This document shows positions 7,782 through 16,490 of a stretch of DNA of 46,630 nucleotides, one piece after another. How positions within the stretch are numbered: position 1 is the stretch's first letter; every line of letters begins with the position of its first letter. The notes under the pieces are model-generated. The model was not told the DNA's origin, did not search any database, and worked only from the letters and a program-made list of their open reading frames with translations. This DNA is from CAZOOM01 sp964460795 (GTDB taxonomy: Bacteria; Omnitrophota; Omnitrophia; Omnitrophales; Aquincolibacteriaceae), in the NCBI GenBank assembly GCA_964460795.1, contig CAYWRU010000020.1, forward strand, positions 1 to 46,630, read 5' to 3'. Made by a program: the position numbers and the translations under genes.

Positions 7782-8878
7782 GTGATCGAATTTTAGACCC
7801 TTCGCCCTTTCAACATAGGGCTCAGGATGACGACAAAAAACGTGTCGTCACTTACGCGCAGGCGCTTTTGGAGGCCACGGAACAGGAGATGCAGAGCGAT
7901 CCGTCTGTCATTGTCCTGGGCATTGGCGTGGATGATTTTAAAGGAACTTACGGCACCACGATGGGGCTTAAAGAAAAATTTGGTCCGGACCGGGTTTTTG
8001 ATACGCCGCTTTCCGAAGAAGGTTTGACCGGCATTGCTGTGGGCGCAGCACTCGGAGGCCTTCGTCCCATTCATGTTCATATCCGTGTGGATTTTCTTAT
8101 GCTGGCCATGAATCAGATCGTGAACCTGGCTGCGAAAATTCGGTATATGTATGGCGGAGCGGTCTCGGTTCCGATTGTGATCCGCGCGATTATCGGAAAA
8201 AGTTGGGGCCAGGGCGCGCAGCATTCTCAAGGACTGCATTCTTTTTTCATGCATGTGCCCGGACTGCGCGTGGTGGCGCCTACCACTCCCTATGATGCCA
8301 AGGGATGTTTGATTCAGAGCATCCGGGATTCCAATCCGGTGATGTTTATCGAACATCGGCTCCTTCATTTTCAAAAAGGACCTGTGCCGGAAGCGAGTTA
8401 CACGGTTCCGTTTGGCAAAGCGAGAATCCTTGCGCCGGGAAAAGATGTGACACTGATCGGTGTTTCTTGGATGGCTGTCGAATGTCTGCGCGCGAAAGAG
8501 ATACTTCAAAAACAGGGGATTGATGCTGAGGTGATTGATCCGGTGTCGCTGAGTCCGCTGGATATGGAAACGATTCAGGCGTCGGCGTACAAAACAGGCC
8601 GCGTTTTGGTGGTAGATACCGCTTGGACGGCATGCGGCGCGAGTGCGGAAATCTTGGCGCGCCTCGCCGAATCACCCCGTGCATCCGAAATCAAAACCTT
8701 CCGCAGAATGGGATATGAACCCGTGACTTGTCCGACCACGAAAAATCTGGAAAATCTTTTTTATCCGGATGCACAAAAAATTGCCCAGAGAGTATTTGCG
8801 ATGATCGATAAAAAAATGGAATGTCAAAATATTTCATCGGATCATCATGCAGAATCTGTTTTTAAAGGACCTTTTTAA
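7778..8878 (+). CDS. Thiamine-diphosphate-dependent dehydrogenase E1-beta-like subunit
   Basis: A 366-residue transketolase-like E1-beta subunit. The pyrimidine-binding domain covers residues ~20-200 (TPLSEEGLTGIAVGAALGG, a GQGAQHSQ loop and an FMHVPGLRVV strand). A transketolase C-terminal domain follows (~210-350; GKDVTLIGVSWM, IDPVSL.PLD). This subunit supplies the conserved Glu of LSEEGL that activates the thiazolium ring in the family. It is coupled to the alpha gene by ATGA and to the radical SAM gene by TAATG. The first ~20 residues are a non-conserved extension. Family assignment is firm; the substrate is unknown and the nucleotide-sugar context argues against central pyruvate metabolism. 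Confidence 0.82.
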   Translation: MSDRILDPSPFQHRAQDDDKKRVVTYAQALLEATEQEMQSDPSVIVLGIGVDDFKGTYGTTMGLKEKFGPDRVFDTPLSEEGLTGIAVGAALGGLRPIHVHIRVDFLMLAMNQIVNLAAKIRYMYGGAVSVPIVIRAIIGKSWGQGAQHSQGLHSFFMHVPGLRVVAPTTPYDAKGCLIQSIRDSNPVMFIEHRLLHFQKGPVPEASYTVPFGKARILAPGKDVTLIGVSWMAVECLRAKEILQKQGIDAEVIDPVSLSPLDMETIQASAYKTGRVLVVDTAWTACGASAEILARLAESPRASEIKTFRRMGYEPVTCPTTKNLENLFYPDAQKIAQRVFAMIDKKMECQNISSDHHAESVFKGPF

Positions 8879-10446
8879 TGCCGGATGTGGTTTTAATTCA
8901 TCCCAGTGGGAAAAAACAGGTCTATCAATCCCTTTCGCAGAATTTGACGGCCATCGAGCCTCCTCTCTGGTGTGGACTGATCGCCGAATATGTCCGGCGT
9001 AAGGGCTATTCGGTCACGATCCTGGACGCTAACGCCGAGAATCTTTCTCCTGAGGAGACCGCACAAAAAGCAGCGGATTTGGCTCCGCGTCTTGCGGCTG
9101 TGGTGGTTTATGGGCACCAACCTTCAGCTTCGACTCAGCACATGCCATCCGCAGGGGCGATCTGCCGAGCCATCAAAGAAGTAAATCCTGATCAAAAAAT
9201 ACTCATGCTGGGCGGTCACGTAGCTGCGCTGCCTGAGCAAACGCTTCGCGAAGAATCTACGGATTTTGTATGTTCCGGAGAGGGGCCGAAGACAGTGGAG
9301 GGATTACTTGAAGCCTTGCAGGCCAGTTCCCCGGATTTTGCATCAGTGCCAGATCTTTGGTATCGCGTTGTCATTCCCGCGAAGGCGGGAATCCATGGAT
9401 CCCCGATAACACATTTCGGGGATGACATTTCTAAGACGGTTGTTCCTCAATACACCTTTCCCGCGCCGCTGATTTCTCATCTGGATCAGGAAATGCCGGA
9501 ACCCGCTTGGGATCTTCTACCCATGGATCGGTACCGGGCCCACAATTGGCATACTTTTGGATTTGAAAACCGAGCGCCTTACGCATCGATTTATACGACT
9601 CTAGGCTGTCCCTATCATTGTACTTTTTGCTGCATTCAGGCGCCTTTTAAATCCGGAGAAAAAGCGGGCGGCGTAGCTTCGTCGGTGAATAGCTACCGGT
9701 TTTGGAATCCGGATTCCGCGATTCAAACTATCGATCATCTTGTAAAAAACTACGGAGTCCGGCATCTCAAAATTGCCGATGAGATGTTTATCCTTAATGA
9801 AAAACATGTGAATGCGATTTGCCATAAACTTGTTGAGCGAGATTACGGACTGAATATCTGGGCTTATGCTCGAGTAGATACGATCAAGGCGGAACAACTC
9901 TCGTTGCTGAAAAAAGCGGGATTTAATTGGCTGGCGCTTGGCATTGAATCAGCCAGCGAAACAGTTTTAAGGGGAGTTTCAAAGGGATACCGGACCGAGA
10001 TCATTGGAAAAACCATACGGCAAATTCAAGAAGCGGGAATTCATGTTATCGCCAATTATATTTTTGGGCTTCCGGAAGATTCTTATGAAACAATGCAGGA
10101 GACTCTTGATCTTGCGGTGCATCTGAATACGGAATTTGCGAATTTTTACTGCACCATGGCCTATCCCGGATCCGCGCTTTACTCCCAGGCCCTTCAGGAA
10201 GGATGGGCACTGCCTCAGAACTGGGGGCAATATTCCCAGCACGCTGCGGATGCTATGCCGCTCGCCACGCGTCATTTAAGTTCTCGGGAAGTTCTAGAAT
10301 TTCGTGACCGTGCTTTTCAGATTTATTTTTCGCGTCCAGAATATTTAGCCATGATGAAAGAAAAATTCGGACAAAAAACTTGTCAGGAAATTGAGGCCAT
10401 GCTTTCCGTTCCTTTTGGGCGACAATCTGCAGGAGTTCGTTCATGA
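8878..10446 (+). CDS. B12-binding domain radical SAM enzyme
   Basis: A 522-residue protein. An N-terminal cobalamin-binding-like Rossmann domain (~1-150, with LMLGGHVA and an SGEGP turn) is followed by a radical SAM domain with the 4Fe-4S motif CPYHCTFC near residue 243. Class B radical SAM enzymes of this build often methylate or rearrange unactivated carbons. In a glycan operon it could methylate a sugar or lipid intermediate, but the substrate cannot be read. Between the two domains a palindromic repeat (9370-9428) is translated in frame, giving the recognisable VIPAKAGIHGSP peptide. It is linked by TAATG to the previous gene and by ATGA to the next. Confidence 0.85.
   Translation: MPDVVLIHPSGKKQVYQSLSQNLTAIEPPLWCGLIAEYVRRKGYSVTILDANAENLSPEETAQKAADLAPRLAAVVVYGHQPSASTQHMPSAGAICRAIKEVNPDQKILMLGGHVAALPEQTLREESTDFVCSGEGPKTVEGLLEALQASSPDFASVPDLWYRVVIPAKAGIHGSPITHFGDDISKTVVPQYTFPAPLISHLDQEMPEPAWDLLPMDRYRAHNWHTFGFENRAPYASIYTTLGCPYHCTFCCIQAPFKSGEKAGGVASSVNSYRFWNPDSAIQTIDHLVKNYGVRHLKIADEMFILNEKHVNAICHKLVERDYGLNIWAYARVDTIKAEQLSLLKKAGFNWLALGIESASETVLRGVSKGYRTEIIGKTIRQIQEAGIHVIANYIFGLPEDSYETMQETLDLAVHLNTEFANFYCTMAYPGSALYSQALQEGWALPQNWGQYSQHAADAMPLATRHLSSREVLEFRDRAFQIYFSRPEYLAMMKEKFGQKTCQEIEAMLSVPFGRQSAGVRS
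9370..9428. repeat. CATTCCCGCG...GGGGATGACA palindromic repeat, in frame in radical SAM gene
   Basis: GTCATTCCCGCGAAGGCGGG is a hairpin, and GGATCCCCGAT pairs with TTTCGGGGATGACA. It is the second module of the composite repeats at 5703-5842 and 26033-26266. It encodes an inter-domain linker. Confidence 0.9.
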
Positions 10447-11153
10447 AGGTTACGCTGTTTATGCCAGTCTTGAATGAGATTGACGGGATGAAAGCTATTT
10501 TCCCTCGCATCCAAAGAGAATGGATCCAGCAAATCATTGTGGCGGACGGAGGTTCTACGGATGGTTCTGTGGAGTTTGCAAAGTCGGTGGGATGCGAAGT
10601 TGTGATCCAGAAAGCGCCAGGCATTCGAAAAGCATACAATGAATCCTGGTCGAAAATCACGGGCGATATTGTGATTACTTTTAGTCCGGACGGGAACTGT
10701 ATCCCCGAAGATATTCCGGTGCTGATTGAAAAAATGAAAGAAGGCTATGATATGGTTATGGCCTCGCGGTATTTTGGCGGCATCAAAAGCGCGGATGACG
10801 ATCCAGTCACAGCCTTTGGAAACTGGATGTTTACGACTTTGATTAGCGCGCTCCATGGTTATCGTTATTCCGATGCCATGGGAATTTTCCGCGCCTATCG
10901 CCGTGAACTTTTTTATGATCTGGGCTTGGATAAAGATGAAGCCTACCGCTACGAAAAATGGGTAGGGACTGTGGCGGGAATCGAGCCTCTGCTTTCCATT
11001 CGGGCAGCCAAGTACCGGTACAAAATTTCAGAAATCCCTTCGCCCGAACCGGCCCGCGTTGGCGGAGTCAGAAAACTTCAAATCATTCGGTGGGGCATGG
11101 TGTATCTTCTGCAAGCCTTGGGGGAGCGATTTTGGCCAAAACCGATCCAATAA
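10443..11153 (+). CDS. Family 2 glycosyltransferase
   Basis: A 236-residue GT-A glycosyltransferase. It begins with a strand MPVLNE, has the ADGGSTDGS nucleotide-binding segment and a SPDGN acidic motif in place of the common DxD, then FRAYRRE in the acceptor half. There are no strong membrane helices apart from a weak hydrophobic stretch, so it probably acts at the cytoplasmic face of the membrane, adding a sugar to a lipid-linked intermediate. It is coupled to the radical SAM gene (ATGA). Its 3' end overlaps the next membrane protein if that starts at TTG 11132. Substrate unknown. Confidence 0.8.
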   Translation: MKVTLFMPVLNEIDGMKAIFPRIQREWIQQIIVADGGSTDGSVEFAKSVGCEVVIQKAPGIRKAYNESWSKITGDIVITFSPDGNCIPEDIPVLIEKMKEGYDMVMASRYFGGIKSADDDPVTAFGNWMFTTLISALHGYRYSDAMGIFRAYRRELFYDLGLDKDEAYRYEKWVGTVAGIEPLLSIRAAKYRYKISEIPSPEPARVGGVRKLQIIRWGMVYLLQALGERFWPKPIQ

Positions 11154-12634
11154 CGGCTTTCACCCCGTCCGGTTTTTTTGACAAATGGATGGCGGTATTT
11201 TTTGTGAGCCTCACCATTATGTTCACTCTGGCGATCTATCTTCCGCTTCTCAGGATTCCTTTTAACGGGGAAGATCAGGCTTATTTTTTTCTCGAAATGA
11301 GCAAGGTTTCGAGCTGGAAAAATCTGATCCATTTGGTGTTTGATTATTCTCAGAACAGGCTTTTTCATAAAGGCGATACGTTCTTATTCCGGCCCCTCAT
11401 GATCGGCTGGCTCGCGCTCCAGTATAAGGTGTTTTCTTATCATTACACGGCCTGGAACAGCGCCAATCTTGCGCTTCATTTTTTAAATCTTTTTCTTTTT
11501 TTTCGTGTATTAAAGCAGCGGGGGTCCCTTTTACCCGCCGCTCTGACGATTCTTTTTTTCGCCTCCCGGGACCCTCTCCGATATGAAGTCGGCAATAATC
11601 ACATGGGCGGATACCTGCTGGGGACGGTGCTTTTTCTGACGGCGCTTCATGAATTTTATTTTTTAATGAACGAACCTGTTTTTTCAAGAAAAAGGGCAGT
11701 GCTCTATCTGATCTGCTTGGGAGTGGCGGCCTTTTTTTATGAGATGTTTTCGATTCTGTCGGTTTTAATGGGGCTGACCCTTCTTTGGCAGCGTCGAAAA
11801 AAATTGGGGCAATCGCTTTGGGAGGGAGGGATATTTTTCCTTCCCGCCTTGATCCATAGCAGCGTTTTTATGCTCCGCGCCTGGACGCTTGAACGGCCCA
11901 TGCTGGTGGGAGAAGAACAGTCTCTCGCATCTATTCTTTCCTGGGAACACTTTTGTATGTCGTGGACGCTTGCCCGGGGAGGCTTCAATACCTATTGCCA
12001 GCTTCTTTTTCCCTGGGGAATCCGCCGGCGGCAGATTCTTTTGCTGGTTCTTTTGTCCTTCTTTATTTTTCGCCGCGGATTTTCCAAGGCTTATTTGAAA
12101 GAACAAATTCCGTTTCTCGTTATGGCGGGAAGCTCTTTTTGGATTCATAATTTTTTTCTCGCGTTTTTCCGGGGACGTTGTTTTGGACATTACTATTATT
12201 TGGGTTATTTAATCCTGACTCTTTTTGCGTATAGTTTTCTCGATTGGAAGAAATTGTCCGGTAGATCTTTTGCAGCTCCCGCGTTTGTCGTGCTGGCTTT
12301 TGCAGCAGTTTCCGTGGCGCAGGGCGTTGGCGTTTCCCGGGAAGCGGCCGTGGAATATAAAGAGAGAGACCAGTATTTTTCTATGCTGAATCGTTTTGTC
12401 GATGAGCAAAAAAAAGAGAAGGCGTTTAGTTTTAAAATAGAAAATCCCACGGATGCTTTGGATGAAGTCATCGGAATTCGTCCCGGCTATTTTGATTCAG
12501 AAGAGAAGGAAAGAGGGCTGGTTCTGTCTGAATATCTCTATGCGCCTTATTACAATCGTGAGGATCCTCCTTATCGTTTGACTTATGAAAAGACAGGGAG
12601 ATTTTCGGTATTATCCATGAGGAGAGCCGGATGA
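11132..12634 (+). CDS. Polytopic membrane protein, GT-C-like (paralogue of the next gene)
   Basis: A 500-residue protein with about ten hydrophobic helices. After helix one comes PFNGEDQAYF, an acidic motif at the position of the catalytic loop in GT-C glycosyltransferases and TMTC-like proteins. The C-terminal ~70 residues are soluble and share a FVDEQ/FVDEH block with the next gene. The open frame extends upstream to 10958 inside the GT2 gene, but that part reads as non-protein-like sequence. TTG 11132, preceded by GGGGGAG, is the best start. It ends in ATGA overlap with its paralogue. It could be a polyprenyl-phosphate-sugar transferase; this is family-level inference. Confidence 0.65.
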   Translation: MAKTDPITAFTPSGFFDKWMAVFFVSLTIMFTLAIYLPLLRIPFNGEDQAYFFLEMSKVSSWKNLIHLVFDYSQNRLFHKGDTFLFRPLMIGWLALQYKVFSYHYTAWNSANLALHFLNLFLFFRVLKQRGSLLPAALTILFFASRDPLRYEVGNNHMGGYLLGTVLFLTALHEFYFLMNEPVFSRKRAVLYLICLGVAAFFYEMFSILSVLMGLTLLWQRRKKLGQSLWEGGIFFLPALIHSSVFMLRAWTLERPMLVGEEQSLASILSWEHFCMSWTLARGGFNTYCQLLFPWGIRRRQILLLVLLSFFIFRRGFSKAYLKEQIPFLVMAGSSFWIHNFFLAFFRGRCFGHYYYLGYLILTLFAYSFLDWKKLSGRSFAAPAFVVLAFAAVSVAQGVGVSREAAVEYKERDQYFSMLNRFVDEQKKEKAFSFKIENPTDALDEVIGIRPGYFDSEEKERGLVLSEYLYAPYYNREDPPYRLTYEKTGRFSVLSMRRAG

Positions 12635-14109
12635 AATCGCTTTCTCTTGGGAAAGGCTCCGGTCTGTTGCTTGGGTTGAACCGTCTTTTTTTCTGTTTGG
12701 CTGCCGCCGTAACGATTTGGATCTATCATCCGGTTCTGGATATGCCATTTCAGGATGACGATCAAATCGATTATTTTGCCGAGATGAACGGATCGCGCTC
12801 GCTGGCGCACGGGCTTTCGCTCATGGATTATTCGCTGAAAAGGCAATATGCCAAAGGCGATGAGTTTTTATATCGTCCGCTGCTTTTTGCCTGGCTGGCG
12901 CTCGAGCACCGGATTTTTTTCTACCATCACCGGTATTGGAATATCGCCACATTGGCTCTGCATCTAGGGGTTATTTTTCTTTTTTTTAGATTCATGCGGG
13001 AAATTGCGCCGGGTCCTCCGGCCTGGATTTTTACCGCATGGTTTTTGACTTCGTATAATCTTTCGTATCTCATCATGCGGGGCTGCCATGCGGCCGGGTA
13101 TATTTGGGCCATAGGACTTTTTATTCTCGCGCTTCACTCTCTTTGGCGGATCCTCCAAACGCCTTATCCCGCGGCAAAAGATATCGTTTTTTTTCTCATA
13201 GCGGCAACGCTGTGCGGATTTTTTCTTGAAGTCACGATGCTGGTCCTGACCGGAATGGCGCTTGTGGGGCTCATGATAAAGCGCTTCGAATCGCAGCCGG
13301 CTCCGCTTCGGTTGTGGTTTTTTATTTTTGTTCCGCTTGCAATCTACCTTTGTTTTTATGTGCCGCGAATTTTTATGGCCCATCGTTTTTTCTTTGTGGA
13401 CAGTCCGGGATATCACTTGTTTTCGCTCCAGAGGCTGGCCGAATGGCCCCAGTGGATTCTGGTCTTCTTTAAAATTTGGGTTTTGAAGATCAAGCCGCCC
13501 CGCATCTTCTGGATTTTAATTTTGGAAGGTGCGCTGGTATTTTTGGTTCTTAAAGCTTTGAGCAGGGAACATCTGAAAAAGCGCATCTTTTTTGCGACAG
13601 CGGTTCCGGTAGGCGCTCTGATTTATGCTGCGGTCCTTTGTTTCGCACGCCAGACGCCTCTTTTTTACCACGATTATTTTTTTGTGGCCATGGGGATCCT
13701 GGGTTGTGGGGCTTTGGTGGATGGGACAAGGCTGACGCCCACCCTCCAAAAACTAGGGGTTCTCCTGGCGGGAATTTTTGTTTTACAAAACGCGTTCTTT
13801 GCCCATTCGTTCGTACAAAATCGTTTTTCGGTCCGTGAAGCCTCTCAGTATTTTAATCAGCTGATTCGGTTTGTGGATGAACATCGGTCCGAAAAAGATT
13901 TTTCGTTCCGCATTGTGAATCCGCCCGAGGAATTAGAAGGAGGGCATCCCATGCCGGTGGGATATCCGGACTCTCCTGAGACACCGGTCATTGAAAAATA
14001 CTGGGCTGAAATAATCTTTGCTCCGTACTGGAAACGGGAAGGGGCCCGGTATGAGCTCCGCTGGGAAAATGATAAAATAATTCTTCTCAATCAATCGCAA
14101 GGATCTTGA
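12631..14109 (+). CDS. Polytopic membrane protein, GT-C-like (tandem paralogue)
   Basis: A 492-residue membrane protein aligned along its length with the previous gene: YHPVLDMPFQDDDQIDYFAE against YLPLLRIPFNGEDQAYFFLE, a shared LYRPLLFAWLALE block against LFRPLMIGWLALQ, and a common C-terminal block ending in EGARYELRWE against EDPPYRLTYE. The FQDDDQ loop carries the likely acidic catalytic residues. The two are probably a tandem duplication that now handles different sugars or acceptors. ATG 12631 has GAGGAG upstream and overlaps the previous stop. Confidence 0.68.
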   Translation: MKSLSLGKGSGLLLGLNRLFFCLAAAVTIWIYHPVLDMPFQDDDQIDYFAEMNGSRSLAHGLSLMDYSLKRQYAKGDEFLYRPLLFAWLALEHRIFFYHHRYWNIATLALHLGVIFLFFRFMREIAPGPPAWIFTAWFLTSYNLSYLIMRGCHAAGYIWAIGLFILALHSLWRILQTPYPAAKDIVFFLIAATLCGFFLEVTMLVLTGMALVGLMIKRFESQPAPLRLWFFIFVPLAIYLCFYVPRIFMAHRFFFVDSPGYHLFSLQRLAEWPQWILVFFKIWVLKIKPPRIFWILILEGALVFLVLKALSREHLKKRIFFATAVPVGALIYAAVLCFARQTPLFYHDYFFVAMGILGCGALVDGTRLTPTLQKLGVLLAGIFVLQNAFFAHSFVQNRFSVREASQYFNQLIRFVDEHRSEKDFSFRIVNPPEELEGGHPMPVGYPDSPETPVIEKYWAEIIFAPYWKREGARYELRWENDKIILLNQSQGS

Positions 14110-14110
14110 A

Positions 14111-14656
14111 GTGACACCTCCGCCTGTGACGGTTTCTGTCATTTTTTCATTCCGCAATGAGGAGCTTGTCCTCAAAGAGCTGATTCGCCGGACGGTGCGC
14201 GTCTTATCCGATTTGCATTTAAATTACGAGCTTCTTTTCATCAATGATGCGTCCACGGACCGGTCGTTGGAAATTTTAGAAGATCTTCAGAAAGAAATGC
14301 CGTCCATCAAAATCATCAGCCAGCCGAAGCGCCTCGGAGTAGCCGCGTGCTGGATGATCGGCTTCCGTCAGGCTTTGGGCGATGCCATCATCACGCTGGA
14401 TGCCGATCTTCAGGACCCGCCGGAAGTGATTCCAAAGCTTGTGTCTCAATGGCAGGACGGGGCGGAGGTCGTTCACACGGTCCGGACGCGGAGGAGCGGC
14501 GAATCCTGGATGAAGCAGTTTGTGACTGCGGTGGGCTACCGGATTTGGCAATTTTTTATTCCGGGAAATTTACTGCTTAACTCCGGCGATTTCAGACTGT
14601 TGTCTCGCACCGCTGTTTCTGAAATTTTAAAATGCCAGGATCCCCGCCCTTTTTTC
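14111..14656 (+). CDS. Dolichol-phosphate-mannose-synthase-like GT2, N-terminal part (broken by assembly gap)
   Basis: The first ~182 residues of a polyprenyl-phosphate glycosyltransferase. It has the SFRNEE start, a NDASTDRS segment, and DADLQDPPE, the diagnostic DxD of the DPM/GtrB group that loads sugars onto undecaprenyl phosphate. The gene runs into the 10-N gap at 14657. After the gap a different frame continues as YYKREKRFAGETHF, the expected C-terminal motif, so both parts belong to one gene and the gap length is wrong. The GTG start at 14111 follows AAGGA. It would supply lipid-linked sugar to the neighbouring GT-C-like proteins. Confidence 0.8.
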
Positions 14657-14666
14657 NNNNNNNNNN
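14657..14666. other. Assembly gap (10 N)
   Basis: Ten N bases lie inside the GT2 gene. The protein motifs on either side are separated by nearly the family's normal distance, so the true gap is probably very short and only the frame is off. Confidence 0.95.
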
Positions 14667-16490
14667 ATCACGCGCCGTCTCAAGCTCCGTCAGGACCTTA
14701 TTTATTATAAGAGGGAGAAGCGTTTTGCGGGGGAGACTCATTTTTCCCTGCTGCGCTCCTGGGCGCCTTTTCAGACTTTTTTTTCGGCGATCTTTCATTA
14801 TGCCAGCGATTCACTCGCGCTTTTACTGACCTTGAGCGGTTTGATCGGGATTTTTTTTGGAGGCGTCCGGAATGCTTGCTGGCAGGTGGCGGTCGAAGGG
14901 GCGCAAGTTTTATCCGGGATTGTAAAATATCCTGAGGTAACTCCTTTTTATATGTATCAGATCAAGGCCTGGACCTTGCTCCATCAACTTCCCGCTTTAG
15001 GACTCTGTTTGGGACTGAGTGAGCCGACGCTCTCCATAATACTCAGTGCTTTGATGGGGATGCTTTCCTTTCAGGCCTTGGCCCTCAGTAGTTATGTTTT
15101 TTGCCGGAATATTTGGATCAGTCTATTGGGTTGTCTTGTTATTTTTTACACTTCCGCGTTCAACTATGGAGTGAATTATCCCATTTTCATCATGGGAACA
15201 CCGGCTACTTATGGCACGATAGGCTTTTCATTCCTCTTTGTTGCCTTGGCGCTGCTCGGTGCTGGACGTATCCGCCTCGGAGCCTTGATGCTCGGACTTT
15301 CTCCCGCGGTTCATATGACACTTGGGATTTTAGGGATTGGATCAGTGCTTTTTGCAGGATTGATGGAATGGAAAAAGAACGCCTCTTTCCGAAAGCAGTT
15401 TTTTGTTTTTTTTGGAATCGGAGTGGCGTTGAGTGCCATAAGTTACGCTTGGCAGTGGCCGCTCATAAAACAAATTCCGGCAGTCGATTCGAAAATGGCG
15501 AAGGATTTTCTTGTGATGTTTGCCCGCACATGGGATGCGCATCGTCAGCCGGTTACATTTTCATCCCCGGGAGTAGTGATCAATGGGTCGGTTTTGTTTC
15601 TTACGCTCCTCTGGCTCCGGCTTTTTCAAAAAGATATTTCACCATCCATAAGTTTTCTGCTTCGGATCTATCAGGTCTCTGCTTTTTTTGCCATTCTTGC
15701 GGGGATTTTATCCGGAGGAAATTTGACAAATATGCCGGTGTGGTATCTGGCGCTCATGAGCCCGCGCTGGCTGAATCTAGCAGTCTTTGCTTTTCCCGGA
15801 CTTCTTTTGGGATTGTGGTTCCGTGTCCGAAAGAATATTACGGCGCAAATAGTGTTGATTCTGAGTCTGCTTCCTTTGGGAAACCGGATCTTTTTATTTT
15901 TTGTTTTATTCACTTCGGTACAGCTGATATTTGACAGGCGCCATGAAATAGAATGGAAATCCTCTTTTCAAAAACTTCCTGCCGCATTCCGAATCCTGGT
16001 GCTTTGTCTGGGAATTTTTCTGATAATGCGTGGAGGACAAAAGATGGCAGCTCAAACCGGACATATTCGCGAGAACTGGTCCTGCTGGAGAAAAGATTCT
16101 TTTTTCAAAAAAGTTTCTGAAGGAAAGGGGCTGCTTCTTTTGGGTCCGGAGTTTTATATGCATCAGATGCTGACTCGCCGTCCGGTGTTAATCGATGGAC
16201 AGGCGCTGGACGCTTATGCCTATGTTTGGGAAGGAGTTCCTGAGACGGCACGGATTTTAAAAGAAGTCTACGGCGTTGATTTTTATGCACCGCCTTTGGA
16301 GGCTTATGCCACGGCGGCACTTCCTCCGGGGATTTCCAATGAGCTCTGGGCGAAACGCAGTACGGAAGATTGGAAAAAAATTCGCCGAAACTTTCACGTG
16401 ACGCAAATTTTAACGACGAAAGATGTGCCGCTTCAACTTTCTAAAACAGCCTCCAATCCATCTTATGATCTTTATGATATCCCTGAATAA
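14667..16490 (+). CDS. GT2 C-terminus continuous with a polytopic membrane protein (possible fusion)
   Basis: The frame is open from the gap onward. It begins with the GT2 end (KREKRFAGETHF) and a hydrophobic helix, then runs without a stop into ~550 residues with about ten helices. From LALLLTLSG on, it is a paralogue of the next gene (ACWQVAVEGAQVLSGIVKYP against ACWQAAVEGAQVLAGIVHYP). The first usual start codon inside the frame is TTG at 14832, with no convincing ribosome site. Either a GT2-membrane fusion of ~735 residues from 14111 exists, or the membrane gene starts internally. The soluble C-terminus (~last 120 residues) has a TRRPVLIDGQALDA block. Function is unknown; a glycan-lipid transferase or flippase-like role is possible. 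Confidence 0.65.
   Translation: MTRRLKLRQDLIYYKREKRFAGETHFSLLRSWAPFQTFFSAIFHYASDSLALLLTLSGLIGIFFGGVRNACWQVAVEGAQVLSGIVKYPEVTPFYMYQIKAWTLLHQLPALGLCLGLSEPTLSIILSALMGMLSFQALALSSYVFCRNIWISLLGCLVIFYTSAFNYGVNYPIFIMGTPATYGTIGFSFLFVALALLGAGRIRLGALMLGLSPAVHMTLGILGIGSVLFAGLMEWKKNASFRKQFFVFFGIGVALSAISYAWQWPLIKQIPAVDSKMAKDFLVMFARTWDAHRQPVTFSSPGVVINGSVLFLTLLWLRLFQKDISPSISFLLRIYQVSAFFAILAGILSGGNLTNMPVWYLALMSPRWLNLAVFAFPGLLLGLWFRVRKNITAQIVLILSLLPLGNRIFLFFVLFTSVQLIFDRRHEIEWKSSFQKLPAAFRILVLCLGIFLIMRGGQKMAAQTGHIRENWSCWRKDSFFKKVSEGKGLLLLGPEFYMHQMLTRRPVLIDGQALDAYAYVWEGVPETARILKEVYGVDFYAPPLEAYATAALPPGISNELWAKRSTEDWKKIRRNFHVTQILTTKDVPLQLSKTASNPSYDLYDIPE

Noticed and set aside
7793..8509. 238-residue open frame on the minus strand
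   Set aside because: It is antisense to the E1-beta gene, has no family features and no ribosome site, and its composition reflects the sense gene.
6822..8878. Complete pyruvate or branched-chain dehydrogenase complex
   Set aside because: Only E1-alpha and E1-beta are present; E2 and E3 are missing and the neighbours are sugar genes.
9370..9428. VIPAKAGIHGSP as a functional peptide motif in the radical SAM protein
   Set aside because: It is the translation of a dispersed palindrome found elsewhere in the window outside genes, so it is an insertion.
10958..11131. Longer N-terminus of the membrane protein
   Set aside because: This part lies in another frame of the GT2 gene and shows no protein-like pattern; the paralogue starts at the point matching TTG 11132.
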